Of a stretch of DNA of 64,000 bases, positions 8,756-18,647 are shown one piece after another (the stretch's first letter is position 1; the number at the start of each line of letters is the position of its first letter). The stretch is from Verrucomicrobium sp. Its GTDB lineage: Bacteria; Verrucomicrobiota; Verrucomicrobiia; Methylacidiphilales; UBA1321. Below the pieces are notes generated by a model that saw only the letters and a program-made list of their open reading frames with translations, did no database searches and was not told the DNA's origin. The position numbers and the translations under genes are program-made. The stretch covers positions 41,469-105,468 of the forward strand of contig JAFIGT010000012.1 in assembly GCA_017849585.1 (NCBI GenBank), read 5' to 3'.

Positions 8756-10393
8756 ATGCTCGAGCATTTTAAGGGATCAAAACTCAGCGCCAAACTTTTC
8801 ACCATGACGGGAGTTTCAGCCGTCATTTTTCTCGCCTATGCGCTTCTGTCTAATAACACACTGAGTCTGCTCAAGGTCAACGGACCGGTCTACGCCGAGA
8901 TTATTCAGGGAAAGGATTTGGTGGCGGATATTCTTCCACCGCCGGAATACATCATCGAATCCTATTTGGTATGCTTGCAGGCGCTCGGAGTCAAAACCGC
9001 CGAGGAACAAAAAGCTTGTGCGGAACGCCTGGTCGGCCTGCAAAAGGATTACGCAGATCGACACGAGTTTTGGACCAAGGAGTTGGCCGAAGGGGAAATG
9101 AAAACCATTTTACTGAAAGACTCTTATGAGCCCGCGCAACGATTCTATCGACTGGTAAATGAATCGTTCCTCCCAGCGCTGCGGGCAGGAGACAAAATTC
9201 GGGCCACAGCCCTTGCCTTCGGAGAAATGCAGACTGCTTATGAACAGCACCGAAACGCGATCGACCGGGTCGTGGCAATGGCCAACGACCGGAATTTGAA
9301 AACGGAGCGACTGGCCGCCGGATTGGTCGCCCGCCGATCGGTCTGGCTGATTTTTATCGCGGTGGGCGGCATGGCCGTGGCGGTCTCACTCGCTTGGTTT
9401 ATCCAGAAATTGATCATCTCATCGCTAAGCTATGCGAGTATATCGCTCGGGAAGGGAGCGCATGAAGTAGCGGAAACAGCCTCGCAGTTGTCCGCCTCCA
9501 GCCAATCTCTCTCTCAAGGAGCGAGCGAACAGGCATCCTCGCTCGAAGAAACCAGCTCTTCGTTGGAAGAAATGTCGGGCATGACCCGACACAATGCGGA
9601 GGATGCCCGCATGGCCTGCGAGATGTCGCAGCAATCCCGGCAGACCATACAGGAGAATGTCCGGCAAATGGACGAGCTCAAAAGTATCGTCGGAGAAGTG
9701 CGGCAGTTTTCGAAGGAAATGAGTACCTCGATGGAGGCGATCAAGGAATCCAGCGATGCCATCAGTGCCATTATCCAAACCATCGATGGCATTGCCTTCC
9801 AAACCAATATTCTGGCGTTGAACGCGGCGGTGGAGTCTGCCCGCGCGGGTGAAGCCGGGGCCGGCTTTGCCGTGGTGGCGGACGAAGTACGCCATCTTGC
9901 CAAACGAAGCGCAGAAGCGGCCCGGCAAACTTCCAGTATCATCGAAGAATCCATCCGGCGTGGCGCAGCGGGAGTACGTGTGAACGAAAAAGTGGTGCGG
10001 AGCCTAGGCTCCATCGAAAACAAGGCGCAGGATGTTGAAGCGGGACTCAAGCGCATGATGGAACTCTCCGAGCGTGTGGATCGACTCGTGATGGAAATTG
10101 CCCACGGCTCCAAGGAGCAGGCGCAAGGAATCGAGCAAATCAGCGGTGCTGTTCAACAACTGGACAAAGTAACGCAGACGAACTCTTCCGAATCCGAACA
10201 AACCGCCCAAGCAGCGGAAGAACTCAGTGTTCAGTCCGTGGAGTTGAAGCAAACGGTGGATGTCTTATGTCGATTGATTCATGGCGCAAGCCGGGATCTC
10301 TCGCAATCTGAAGCGGTGAACTCGGGCGGTTCGGGTGGAACGATCCGACGTCGTCAGTCCCTTCAGAATAGGCCAGAATTGGCCGCTTGTTAG
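8756..10393 (+). CDS. Methyl-accepting chemotaxis protein
   Basis: This is a 545-residue chemoreceptor. The start is fixed by AGGAGGGG seven bases before the ATG at 8756. There is one N-terminal transmembrane helix, a periplasmic helical ligand domain of roughly 160 residues, and a second helix around [18 protein letters not shown]. The cytoplasmic coiled coil contains the near-invariant hairpin tip [24 protein letters not shown] is not obvious. The C-terminus lacks a CheR-binding pentapeptide. It shares the kinase-control domain with the second receptor at 14535 but has a different sensor. No che genes are nearby, so it must work with a signalling complex encoded elsewhere. Confidence 0.93.
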   Translation: MLEHFKGSKLSAKLFTMTGVSAVIFLAYALLSNNTLSLLKVNGPVYAEIIQGKDLVADILPPPEYIIESYLVCLQALGVKTAEEQKACAERLVGLQKDYADRHEFWTKELAEGEMKTILLKDSYEPAQRFYRLVNESFLPALRAGDKIRATALAFGEMQTAYEQHRNAIDRVVAMANDRNLKTERLAAGLVARRSVWLIFIAVGGMAVAVSLAWFIQKLIISSLSYASISLGKGAHEVAETASQLSASSQSLSQGASEQASSLEETSSSLEEMSGMTRHNAEDARMACEMSQQSRQTIQENVRQMDELKSIVGEVRQFSKEMSTSMEAIKESSDAISAIIQTIDGIAFQTNILALNAAVESARAGEAGAGFAVVADEVRHLAKRSAEAARQTSSIIEESIRRGAAGVRVNEKVVRSLGSIENKAQDVEAGLKRMMELSERVDRLVMEIAHGSKEQAQGIEQISGAVQQLDKVTQTNSSESEQTAQAAEELSVQSVELKQTVDVLCRLIHGASRDLSQSEAVNSGGSGGTIRRRQSLQNRPELAAC

Positions 10394-10408
10394 GGGCGAG
10401 GCACCTCT

Positions 10409-10606
10409 CTACAGCGCCTGACTGCCCGGCAGCACAAACCGGACGGGACGGAGCCCCAGCGCACGCTCGGCAGTAAAGGCGGCCTTGGCTTCCCGCTCGG
10501 CGATGGCCGTGGTCTTTTTGTACTCGGCCAAGCGGACCATCGTGAAATGAAACAAAACCAGAACAGCAATAGTGGCCAGGACTTTCCAGAGGTCATTTGT
10601 TTTCAT
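10409..10606 (-). CDS. Small single-pass membrane protein
   Basis: This is a 65-residue frame starting MKTNDLWKVLATIAVLVLFHF, with one predicted membrane helix (about residues 6-24). A charged alpha-helical stretch (AEYKKTTAIAEREAKAAFTAE) and a short tail ending PGSQAL follow. There is no Shine-Dalgarno upstream. The best promoter places the transcript start within a few bases of the ATG, so it could be a leaderless message. It lies between the chemoreceptor and reductase genes and is convergent with the former. No family is recognised. It is probably real, given the fitting promoter and the sensible membrane topology. Confidence 0.5.
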   Translation of the reverse strand: MKTNDLWKVLATIAVLVLFHFTMVRLAEYKKTTAIAEREAKAAFTAERALGLRPVRFVLPGSQAL

Positions 10607-10625
10607 GCATACTGTTTAGTATAAT
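10597..10625 (+). promoter_or_regulatory. Sigma70-type promoter for the aldo/keto reductase gene
   Basis: TTGTTT (10597-10602), a 17-base spacer and a perfect TATAAT (10620-10625) point toward the gene at 10745. This stretch interleaves with the minus-strand promoter and with two direct copies of ATACTGTTTA (10609-10618 and 10624-10633, period 15). Confidence 0.55.
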
Positions 10626-10641
10626 ACTGTTTATATGTCAA
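10613..10641 (-). promoter_or_regulatory. Divergent promoter for the small membrane protein gene
   Basis: On the minus strand a perfect -35 TTGACA (10641-10636) is followed after 17 bases by TAAACA (10618-10613), a weak -10. Initiation would fall at or next to the ATG at 10606, giving a leaderless or nearly leaderless transcript. It overlaps the plus-strand promoter, so the two should compete. Confidence 0.4.
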
Positions 10642-10744
10642 CTAATTATTTTACGCACGGCTGACACCTCTCCGCCAGAGCCCCAGGGGGAGATGCCTTG
10701 CCCTTTCGCCTTGCGTGGAATCGAAATCGTCGCAGAATCGGCCC

Positions 10745-11758
10745 ATGAACCGTCGGGACTTTCTTCTCGCGTTGGCTGCGGCCGGAACTTCCTCTCTGGC
10801 CCCCTCCTTATCGCAGGCGGCACCCGACGCGCTCGGTCAACCCCTACCGAAACGCAAGCTCGGAGCGAATGGCCCAGAGGTAACCTGTCTCGGCCTCGGC
10901 GGTTACCACATCGGCTGGACGACGGAAGCCTTGGCGCAAGCGACCATCGAGGCGGCGCTGGCGGAAGGCATCCGCTTCTTCGATACCGCAGAGGCGTATG
11001 GCCCGCGGGTGAGTGAGGAGCGTTACGGAAAATATCTGACACCCAAATATCGCGACTCCATTTTCCTGATGACGAAATCCGAAGCGAAAGACGCCAAGAC
11101 CGCGCGCCTGGCCATAGAGGGATCACTCTCCCGATTGAAGACAGACGTCATCGATCTGTGGCAGATGCATATGCTGTCCTCGCCCGAGGATGTCAATCAA
11201 CGGCTGGATGGCGGTGTGCTCGAGGAAGCCCTAAAGGCAAAGAAGGAAGGAAAAATCCGGCATCTGGGTTTTACCGGGCATGCGAGTCCCTATGCACATG
11301 TGAGAATGTTGCAGCGCCTCGGCAATACACTGTCTCCCTTCACGGCCACTCAATTTCCCGTCAGCCCGGTCGACGCCGCCGCTCAGCACAGCTTCATCTC
11401 CAACGTCCTGCCTGCCGCACAGGAGAAGCAAATTGGCATCTTGGCCATGAAGACGCTGGCCGATGGTCGTTTCTTTGCATCGAAGACGATGAATGAGAAG
11501 GTAACGTGGACGACGGCGGACCCGATTGTGCCGAACGTCCTCTCCATCGCAGATTGCATCTACTTCGCCCTGTCTTTACCTGTTTCCGTGCTCATCACCG
11601 GGGCGGAAAAACCGGAATACGTTCGCGAAAAAGCGGAACTCGTCCGTCGATTTCAGACGCTGAAACCCGCCGATCGTCAGAGGCTCATCGAAAAGGTGGC
11701 ACGATTTGCGGCAGCAGGCGAAGTGGAGTATTACAAGACCAAGCCGCTGCGGGGTTAG
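10745..11758 (+). CDS. Aldo/keto reductase with Tat signal
   Basis: This 337-residue NAD(P)H-dependent reductase of the aldo/keto superfamily has a (beta/alpha)8 barrel. The N-terminus [14 protein letters not shown] matches the twin-arginine consensus and is followed by a cleavage-type region (LSQAAPDA), so it should be exported folded. After the signal come [18 protein letters not shown] with the catalytic Asp/Tyr pair, and LMTKSEAKD with the catalytic Lys. The later FTGHASPY lies near the usual catalytic His region. The start at 10745 is chosen because the twin-arginine signal begins there. Substrate is unknown. Secreted reductases of this type are common in Verrucomicrobia and Planctomycetes in my recollection. 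Confidence 0.85.
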   Translation: MNRRDFLLALAAAGTSSLAPSLSQAAPDALGQPLPKRKLGANGPEVTCLGLGGYHIGWTTEALAQATIEAALAEGIRFFDTAEAYGPRVSEERYGKYLTPKYRDSIFLMTKSEAKDAKTARLAIEGSLSRLKTDVIDLWQMHMLSSPEDVNQRLDGGVLEEALKAKKEGKIRHLGFTGHASPYAHVRMLQRLGNTLSPFTATQFPVSPVDAAAQHSFISNVLPAAQEKQIGILAMKTLADGRFFASKTMNEKVTWTTADPIVPNVLSIADCIYFALSLPVSVLITGAEKPEYVREKAELVRRFQTLKPADRQRLIEKVARFAAAGEVEYYKTKPLRG

Positions 11759-11790
11759 AATCGTTTTCGTCGTCCCACCACCTCTTAACT

Positions 11791-12207
<417 letters not shown>

Positions 12208-12262
12208 TCCACACGAGTAAACGCGCTTGCCGTGGGTCATAGAGCGCGCCACAATCCCGCCC

Positions 12263-12772
12263 ATGAACTGGCGTCAATTTACCTTCGTCGTTGCGGGGGG
12301 CATCGTCATGGTGGTCTTCGCCCAACTCTGGTTCAGCAATTACGTCGTGCCCGTGCAGGAAGCACGGCAGAAAAGCGCTCCCCAAAATTTGCCGCCACCC
12401 GTTATCGAACGCGCCGAAGTTGTCGTCTCCGAATACACCATTGAGGAACTGGACTCGTACCGCTGCCTCGTACGCTATGTCGTCTCCAATCCCGGAGAAA
12501 AGGCGGCCCACAATATCCGCATCACAGTTCGTCCATGGAAGAAGGTTGTCCCCCGCGATATGGAATATGACCCTGCCAGTGGTGATCCTCCTCCGCTGGA
12601 GCCCAGCGACTCCCTTCGGGCCAGTAGCAAGCTTGATACCATCGCCACTTTGAAACCGCATGAAAGCGTGCGACGTGAGCTTACTTTTGACCTGCCCAAC
12701 GGCGCCAACGACCCACTCCCTCCCCGCGTGCAATACAAGGAAACATTCCAGATCGAATTCGACGCTCCCTAA
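12263..12772 (+). CDS. Membrane-anchored hypothetical protein
   Basis: The 169-residue protein starts MNWRQFTFVVAGGIVMVVFAQLWF, an N-terminal anchor helix. A linker and an all-beta extracytoplasmic domain of about 120 residues follow, with segments such as YRCLVRYVVSNPGEKAAHNIRITV. The pattern resembles CARDB/Ig-like folds that handle N-P-G-x-x-A repeats, but this is a fold guess only. It sits between the YjbQ gene and recN on the same strand with short gaps (55 and 18 bases), suggesting one operon. Function is unknown. Confidence 0.6.
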   Translation: MNWRQFTFVVAGGIVMVVFAQLWFSNYVVPVQEARQKSAPQNLPPPVIERAEVVVSEYTIEELDSYRCLVRYVVSNPGEKAAHNIRITVRPWKKVVPRDMEYDPASGDPPPLEPSDSLRASSKLDTIATLKPHESVRRELTFDLPNGANDPLPPRVQYKETFQIEFDAP

Positions 12773-12790
12773 CTCCCGCCCCTTCGCATC

Positions 12791-14458
12791 ATGATCCGTT
12801 CCCTTCGACTGAAAAATTTGGCCCTCGTCGATGACCTCCTCTGGGAGCTCGGCCCCGGCTTTAACATCCTCACTGGTGAAACCGGCGCCGGCAAATCCAT
12901 CCTCATCGACGGCCTCAATCTCCTACTCGGCGAGCGCGCCGACAAGACCCTCATCCGCACAGGCGAACAAGCCTGCACCGTGGAAGCGGACTTCGCCATA
13001 GAAGACAAGCACCTCGCCCGCGAGATCAACTCCGTGCTCGAAGAAATCGGCGCCGAACCTTGCGAAGACCACACCCTCCTGCTCAAACGCACCTTCACGG
13101 CCACCGGCACCAACAAGCAATTTGCCAATGGCAGCGCCGTGACGCTTCAAGGCCTCAAGAAATTGGGCGACCTCCTCGTCGATGTGCACGGCCCGCACGA
13201 TCACCAATCGCTGCTCCTGCCCCAACGTCAGACGGCCGTGCTTGACGCCTACGGCAAACTCACCCCCCCATTGGAAGCCGTCCAGTCCGCATGGGATTGC
13301 CTCCGCCAGATCCGGCAGAAACGCGAATCGCTCCAACTCGATGAAGCCACCCGCGCGCAAAAAGTGGATCTCCTCTCCTTTCAAGTCAAAGAAATCGAAG
13401 GCGCCCAGCTCAAGCCGGGCGATGATGAAACCGTTGAACGCGATTACAAAATCGCCAGCAACGCCCGTCAACTCATCGAGCTGGCCGGCACCATCACCGG
13501 ATTCCTCAGCGAAAGCGAAAACTCCGTCCTCTCCCAGCTCGCCCATGTCGAACGCTCCCTCGCCGCCTGGCAAAAGATCGATGGCAGTCTTGAGGAAACC
13601 GCCGCGCTCAATCGCTCTGCCATTGCCCAGCTCCAGGAACTCGCCGCCAGCGTCACCGAACGCATCGAAAGCGTCGACGCCGACAGCGGCACGCTCAATC
13701 AACTGGAAGAACGCATCAACCTCATCCAAAAACTGAAAAAGAAATACGGTCCCACCCTCGCCGAGGTCATCACCCACGGCGAACGCGCCGCCGATGGACT
13801 CGCCAGCCTGCAATCCAGCGACGAAACCCTCGCCAAACTCGCGGCCGAAGAAGTCGCCGCGCAAAAAGCCTTTGATAGTGCTGCGCAGAAACTGAGCGCC
13901 GCCCGCAAAAAAGCCGCCGCACCGCTCGGGGAAAAAATTCAAAAAGAACTCCGAGGCCTCGGCTTCTCCAAAGCACTCTTTCGCATCGATGTCACCCCCC
14001 TCACCGAAGCCGGCCGGGATGGCATCGATCGCATTGAGTTTATTTTCGCCCCCAATGTCGGCGAGGAACCACGCCCACTCCGCGCCATTGCCTCCAGCGG
14101 TGAAATGGCCCGCGTGATGCTGGCCATCAAAACCACCCTAGCCGAAGTCGACGAAGTTCCCGTCCTCATCTTCGACGAAATCGATGCCAATGTCGGCGGC
14201 GAAACCGCCACCCAGGTCGGCAAGAAACTGCGCGGCCTCGGCAACTCTCATCAAGTACTCTGCATCACCCACCTCCCGCAAGTCTCCGCGCAGGGACAGC
14301 AACATTTCGCCGTCGCCAAGAGCGTGCGTCAAAACCGTTCCGTGACGGAACTGACCCGCCTGACCGATAAGGAACGCATCAAGGAAATCGCGCGTATGCT
14401 GGGTGGTCAAACCACCAAGTCTCTCGCACTCGCGGAGAGCCTGTTGCAGCAGGGGTAA
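12791..14458 (+). CDS. recN: DNA repair protein RecN
   Basis: RecN is an SMC-like ATPase that acts at double-strand breaks. This 555-residue copy has Walker A GETGAGKS at 29-36 and a long coiled coil from about 150 to 370. The C-terminal ATPase lobe carries the signature IASSGEMARVMLAIK, Walker B VLIFDEIDANVGG and the switch CITHLPQVSAQG. Length and motif order are standard. It begins 18 bases after the preceding membrane-protein gene, so it is probably the last gene of that operon. No LexA-type site was recognised upstream. Confidence 0.95.
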   Translation: MIRSLRLKNLALVDDLLWELGPGFNILTGETGAGKSILIDGLNLLLGERADKTLIRTGEQACTVEADFAIEDKHLAREINSVLEEIGAEPCEDHTLLLKRTFTATGTNKQFANGSAVTLQGLKKLGDLLVDVHGPHDHQSLLLPQRQTAVLDAYGKLTPPLEAVQSAWDCLRQIRQKRESLQLDEATRAQKVDLLSFQVKEIEGAQLKPGDDETVERDYKIASNARQLIELAGTITGFLSESENSVLSQLAHVERSLAAWQKIDGSLEETAALNRSAIAQLQELAASVTERIESVDADSGTLNQLEERINLIQKLKKKYGPTLAEVITHGERAADGLASLQSSDETLAKLAAEEVAAQKAFDSAAQKLSAARKKAAAPLGEKIQKELRGLGFSKALFRIDVTPLTEAGRDGIDRIEFIFAPNVGEEPRPLRAIASSGEMARVMLAIKTTLAEVDEVPVLIFDEIDANVGGETATQVGKKLRGLGNSHQVLCITHLPQVSAQGQQHFAVAKSVRQNRSVTELTRLTDKERIKEIARMLGGQTTKSLALAESLLQQG

Positions 14459-14534
14459 GAAAGTTCGATATGGATGGAGCTCCTTCTATGAGCCTGTCAT
14501 ATACGGACAGATCTCTAGGCTCAGTCGATAGCAC

Positions 14535-16730
14535 CTAATTCGTAAATTCGTCTTCGAATTTCTCACTTCGGCTCCGCTGCGGCGCAGCCAGACCAGGCGC
14601 ATTCTTCGGCGAACCCTCACCCTGTCCCAAGCTACTCGACGGGCTTGAATGCAAATCCTTCGCCAGCTTGCGACTTCCCCGCACCAATTCTTCCAACAGG
14701 GCGACGACATGGTTCAACTCCATGGACTGTGCATTTAACTCTTCCGCCGCCGCAGCAGTTTCCTCGGCACTGGCGGCATTACCCTGAGTCACCTTATCCA
14801 TTTGATTGAGAGCAATGCTCACCTGACTGATACCCTCGCTCTGCTCCTTGCTTGCGGTCGTGATCTCCGCAATCACTTCATCCACCTGCGAAGCCTTGTT
14901 GACAATCGCTTCGAGACTCACGCTGACCTGCTGCGCGGTCTTGTTCATATTTTCCAGATCTTCAGCCACCTTTTGCGTGACTTCCATCCCCTTGCGGCTG
15001 CTATCACTCGACTCTTTGATGATGCGAGCCGTTTGTTTGGCGGCCTCCGCACTGCGTTGAGCCAAGGCTCTCACCTCGTCGGCCACCACGGCAAACCCTG
15101 CGCCCGCCTCGCCGGCACGCGCTGCTTCCACAGCCGCATTAATCGAAAGAATGTTAGTCTGGAAGGCAATCTCATCGATTGTCTTCATAATCTGCGTGAT
15201 TTCTCCACTGGAAGATTCGATCTTGTCCATGGCCACACGCAATTGTTCGGACGAATGCCCCACCGCCTGCATCGCATGACTCATGGTATCAATATCACCC
15301 GTCGCTTTACGCGCCGCATTGCTGGCATCCTCTGCCAATTTCTTCGCGCTTTGCGAATTCTCCGCATTGCGCTTGGTCATGCTGGTCATCTCCTCCATCG
15401 ATGCGCTTGTCTGCTCCAGGGAGGCGGCCTGCTCGCTCGCACCAGATGCCAGATGCTGGCTGGCGGATGACACCTGATTCGAGGCCGCTACAGTCTCCCG
15501 GCTGCAAGAGCCGAGATTTTCGCAGATGGTGCTCACCTCGTGCGAAATCCGACTCGAGATCAGATAAAAACAACCCGCCGCCACCAGCGATGCCACCACC
15601 ACCAGCATTAACTGGAACTGGATGGAGCGATTGATCAGATTATTTACATGATAGACCGAGCCCATGTATTCATCTTCATAGGCACTCACGCCAATGACCC
15701 AATCCCATTGCGGAAAGTACGTGAAATAGGCGATCTTCATTCGCGGTGCCGTCTCACCACTATTCTGCCACGGATAGTATTGCGAACCCACCTCACCCGA
15801 TTTCAAAACCAGGGCTTTATCTATAATCTCCTTGATGAATAACGTACCGCTGGAATCTTTCGCCCCGTAAATATTCTCGCCATCACGTTTGCCCTGATAG
15901 GAGATCACATACTTGCCCTTCGCCTCACCCTTCGCATTCAACACGAAAATATAACCACTCTTGCCGATCTTGCGGGCGATGATCGATTCCCGCAATTGCG
16001 TGGACGCCGTCTTCTCCGGCACCCCCACATAGAGAATACCGATGATCTTTCCATCCGCATCCGACAGCGGTTGATAGGCCGCCAAGTACCATTGATCCAC
16101 CACAAAAGCGCGCCCTACAAAGGTCTCGCCCTTCAGCACCTTCGCAATGACCGGATTCGGCGCGCCGTCCGGATTCACCGCAGGAATATAGGTGCCAATC
16201 GCCCGCTTCCCATCCGCCTTCACCACACTGGTCGCGATCCGCAGCATATCGCCCTTGTCATTCATCCTCTGAAAGATGGTGGCTGTATCCCCCGTAACCC
16301 GGTGTACGTCGTCCACGACTGGCACATTGACCGCCGTATCATCCACCTGTCCCAGCCAGCTTTCCTTCAAATAGACCTTGGGCAAGGTCACCGACTGCGT
16401 ACTTTTGTCGAATTGATTCACCGCCGTCCAGCTCACGGTCTCACCCGCGTTCACACGAATCGGCCCATGACGTTTCAACTCCGCATCGGCCATGGAAAGA
16501 ATCTTCTCCAACTCTTCGTTCAAAAGCTTGTAGGCAACCTTTGCCTGGTCTTCCACAGATTGGGCCAAGTGCGTGTAGTCGTCCGAACTGAGCTTTAGCA
16601 CCGATTGCGTGACATCCTTCTTGATGTCCGTCAACTGGTACCACGTGACCAAAGCCGCCAATAGTACCGGGATGATCGTGATTAAAATGCCGGTGCTAAT
16701 TAATCGGAACTTCAAACTACTTTTCTTCAT
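14535..16730 (-). CDS. Methyl-accepting chemotaxis protein with Cache sensor
   Basis: This 731-residue chemoreceptor has a first membrane helix at about 10-33. A large periplasmic region follows, of Cache 3/Cache 2-fusion type ([22 protein letters not shown], then [18 protein letters not shown] and [14 protein letters not shown]). A second helix lies near 375-395. The signalling coiled coil has tip [20 protein letters not shown]. Cache domains bind small organic ligands such as carboxylates or amino acids. The ATG is preceded by GAGGG. Its upstream region carries a -10 element and a 22-base palindrome, so expression is likely regulated. It is convergent with recN. Confidence 0.93.
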   Translation of the reverse strand: MKKSSLKFRLISTGILITIIPVLLAALVTWYQLTDIKKDVTQSVLKLSSDDYTHLAQSVEDQAKVAYKLLNEELEKILSMADAELKRHGPIRVNAGETVSWTAVNQFDKSTQSVTLPKVYLKESWLGQVDDTAVNVPVVDDVHRVTGDTATIFQRMNDKGDMLRIATSVVKADGKRAIGTYIPAVNPDGAPNPVIAKVLKGETFVGRAFVVDQWYLAAYQPLSDADGKIIGILYVGVPEKTASTQLRESIIARKIGKSGYIFVLNAKGEAKGKYVISYQGKRDGENIYGAKDSSGTLFIKEIIDKALVLKSGEVGSQYYPWQNSGETAPRMKIAYFTYFPQWDWVIGVSAYEDEYMGSVYHVNNLINRSIQFQLMLVVVASLVAAGCFYLISSRISHEVSTICENLGSCSRETVAASNQVSSASQHLASGASEQAASLEQTSASMEEMTSMTKRNAENSQSAKKLAEDASNAARKATGDIDTMSHAMQAVGHSSEQLRVAMDKIESSSGEITQIMKTIDEIAFQTNILSINAAVEAARAGEAGAGFAVVADEVRALAQRSAEAAKQTARIIKESSDSSRKGMEVTQKVAEDLENMNKTAQQVSVSLEAIVNKASQVDEVIAEITTASKEQSEGISQVSIALNQMDKVTQGNAASAEETAAAAEELNAQSMELNHVVALLEELVRGSRKLAKDLHSSPSSSLGQGEGSPKNAPGLAAPQRSRSEKFEDEFTN

Positions 16731-16767
16731 AATCCCTCATGACCAAACGCCATTCCCTATTTTTGCT

Positions 16768-16806
16768 AGTATAGCCGTAAAAATAGTTACGTTGGCTTAC
16801 GTAACT
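16768..16806 (-). promoter_or_regulatory. Promoter with overlapping palindromic operator for the Cache chemoreceptor
   Basis: On the minus strand TATACT (16773-16768) lies 38 bases before the chemoreceptor ATG. Where the -35 should be there is no TTGACA-like hexamer but a perfect palindrome, AGTTACGT-N6-ACGTAACT (16785-16806). This layout suits a dimeric regulator that activates or blocks the promoter. Confidence 0.45.
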
Positions 16807-16897
16807 CCCTATGTAATGCGTTCGACACAATTGCCACTTAGCTTAGGAAAAAGCATTGAATCTGAAGGGAAATTCATCATCAAACCCTGTAAAAACG

Positions 16898-16933
16898 AAA
16901 AAGCCGTGATGGATGACTCCATCACGGCTTTTT
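16898..16933 (-). terminator. Terminator of the ribosomal protein cluster
   Basis: A perfect 16-bp inverted repeat, AAAAAGCCGTGATGGA with its complement, encloses the tetraloop TGAC. Read on the minus strand it ends in a U-tract. It lies 24 bases beyond the rplQ stop and closes the alpha operon. The A-tract on the other arm makes it potentially bidirectional. Confidence 0.9.
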
Positions 16934-16956
16934 GCAAGCAACTCTGAGATTAAGAC

Positions 16957-17430
16957 TTATTCAGCCTTTTTCTTGGTTGTCTTCTTGGCGGGCTTTTCCG
17001 CAGCGGCTTCCGTCGCGGGAGTCTCCGTCTTGGCTTCGGCCTTTGCAGGAGCCTTGGCCACGGGGGCTTCGATGACAACGTCGGTCCACTCAATGAACGC
17101 CTCGAGGGCGGCATCCGTAGTGCGATTACCGAGCTTGATAATGCGGGTGTAACCGCCCTTGCGTTCCTGGAACTTGGGAGCGATTTCCTTGAAGAGCTTG
17201 CTCACCGCGCTCTCATTGCCCAGCTTGGCAATGGCGAGACGGCGATGGTGCAACGTCCCCTTCTTGCCGAGAGTAACAATCTTCTCAGCGAGGGGGCGGA
17301 CTGCCTTGGCCTTGGCCAGGGTGGTCTTGATGCGGTTATGTTGAATGAGGCTGACGACAAGGTTGGCCAGCAGCGACTCACGATGTTTGGTCGTGCGTCC
17401 GAGCTTGCGAATTTTAACGAGGTGACGCAT
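16957..17430 (-). CDS. rplQ: 50S ribosomal protein L17
   Basis: L17 lies at the polypeptide exit region of the large subunit. The N-terminal 115 residues are canonical (MRHLVKIRKLGRTTKHRESLLANLV). The protein is 157 residues, longer than the usual 120-130, because of an Ala/Lys/Glu/Pro-rich tail from about residue 122 ending KKTTKKKAE. Such a tail is probably disordered. It is the last gene of the cluster and starts 7 bases after the rpoA stop. Confidence 0.97.
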   Translation of the reverse strand: MRHLVKIRKLGRTTKHRESLLANLVVSLIQHNRIKTTLAKAKAVRPLAEKIVTLGKKGTLHHRRLAIAKLGNESAVSKLFKEIAPKFQERKGGYTRIIKLGNRTTDAALEAFIEWTDVVIEAPVAKAPAKAEAKTETPATEAAAEKPAKKTTKKKAE

Positions 17431-17437
17431 ACAGGGA

Positions 17438-18448
17438 TTATTCCGGTTTTACTTCGGCGGGAATGTCGAGCAGGTTGGTGTCGAATTTCATACCGAGGGA
17501 CAGGCCGAGTTGTTGCAGCTTGTCCTTGATTTCGTTGAGCGACTTCTTGCCGAAGTTGCGATATTTGAGCATCTCCGCCTCGGTCTTCATGGCGAGCTGT
17601 CCCACCGTGGTGATGTTGGCGTTGTTCAAGCAGTTGGCCGCGCGGACCGACAACTCGATTTCGTTGACACTCATGTTCAAAAGCTTCTTGAGCTTGGTGT
17701 TCTCCTGGCTGACGGCCGGAGCGGCTTCCTCGAATTCAATCGGTTCCTTGTCAAAGTTGACAAAGATGTCGAGGTGATGGCGAAGGATCGCCGAGGATTG
17801 CAGAAGCGCTTCGTCCGGGGTCAGGCGACCGTCCGTCCACATTTCGAGGACGAGTTTGTCGTAATCCGTGCGCTGGCCGACGCGGGTGTTTTCCACCGTG
17901 TACTTGACCTTGCGCACCGGGGAGAACAGCGAGTCAATCGGGATGACGCCGATGGACTGTTCCGGGCCCTTGTTGTGTTCGGCGCTGCAGTAGCCGCGGC
18001 CGACGCGCACCTGAAATTCGGCTTCGAAGCGCTGCTTCTTGTCGAGGGTGCAAATCAGTTGATCGGGGTTGAGCACTTCCACGCCTGCGTCGAGCTTGAT
18101 GTCGCCAGCAGTTACAGCACCCTCCTTGTTCACATTCAGGAACAAGGTGCGAGGTTCGCGGTTGGGAAGCTTGAAGAGGATCTTCTTGAGATTGAGAACG
18201 ATGTCGGTGACGTCTTCCACGACACCCGGCAACGTGGCAAATTCATGCTGCGCGCCTTCGATCTTCACATTGATGATCGCCGCGCCTTCCAGCGAGGAAA
18301 GCAATACGCGACGCAGGGAATTCCCCATGGTGTGGCCATAACCGGCCTCGAACGGTTCTGCCACGAACTTGGCGTAAGTGGGAGTGGCGCTCGCCTCGTC
18401 TTTTTGGAGACGATTCGGCATTTCGAAACGACCTAAACGAATTGGCAT
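17438..18448 (-). CDS. rpoA: RNA polymerase alpha subunit
   Basis: The 336-residue alpha subunit has an N-terminal dimerisation domain (about 1-235), which includes the conserved GYGHTMGNSLRRVLLSSL, and a C-terminal DNA/activator-binding domain. The latter contains SVRAANCLNNANITTVGQLA and ends LGLSLGMKFD. AAGGAG precedes the start. A 199-base gap separates it from rpsD upstream, unusual in this otherwise tight cluster, so a separate promoter or a control element may lie there. Confidence 0.98.
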   Translation of the reverse strand: MPIRLGRFEMPNRLQKDEASATPTYAKFVAEPFEAGYGHTMGNSLRRVLLSSLEGAAIINVKIEGAQHEFATLPGVVEDVTDIVLNLKKILFKLPNREPRTLFLNVNKEGAVTAGDIKLDAGVEVLNPDQLICTLDKKQRFEAEFQVRVGRGYCSAEHNKGPEQSIGVIPIDSLFSPVRKVKYTVENTRVGQRTDYDKLVLEMWTDGRLTPDEALLQSSAILRHHLDIFVNFDKEPIEFEEAAPAVSQENTKLKKLLNMSVNEIELSVRAANCLNNANITTVGQLAMKTEAEMLKYRNFGKKSLNEIKDKLQQLGLSLGMKFDTNLLDIPAEVKPE

Positions 18449-18593
18449 TTTTCTCCTTCGACCGGGTTACCCTGATTCGGCCAGCCTAGCCGACGTCGGA
18501 CCAACGGTCATTGTTTGGTATCTCTTGGTTTCAATCTGCGGCCGATACCGAAATCGCAGACTGTGGTTAAAAGCGGCTGCCGTTTAAACACCG

Positions 18594-18618
18594 CAAGGCG
18601 CTTGCGGGAAGCGCCTTG
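18594..18618. other. Stem-loop in the rpsD-rpoA gap
   Basis: A perfect 10-bp stem, CAAGGCGCTT with AAGCGCCTTG, surrounds a 5-base loop. It lies 30 bases after the rpsD stop. There is no long U-tract on either strand, so it is not a textbook terminator. An mRNA-processing, stabilising or protein-binding hairpin is possible. The rest of the 199-base gap shows no gene. Confidence 0.5.
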
Positions 18619-18647
18619 TTTCGGGTGCCCTACGTCAGGCAATTGGC

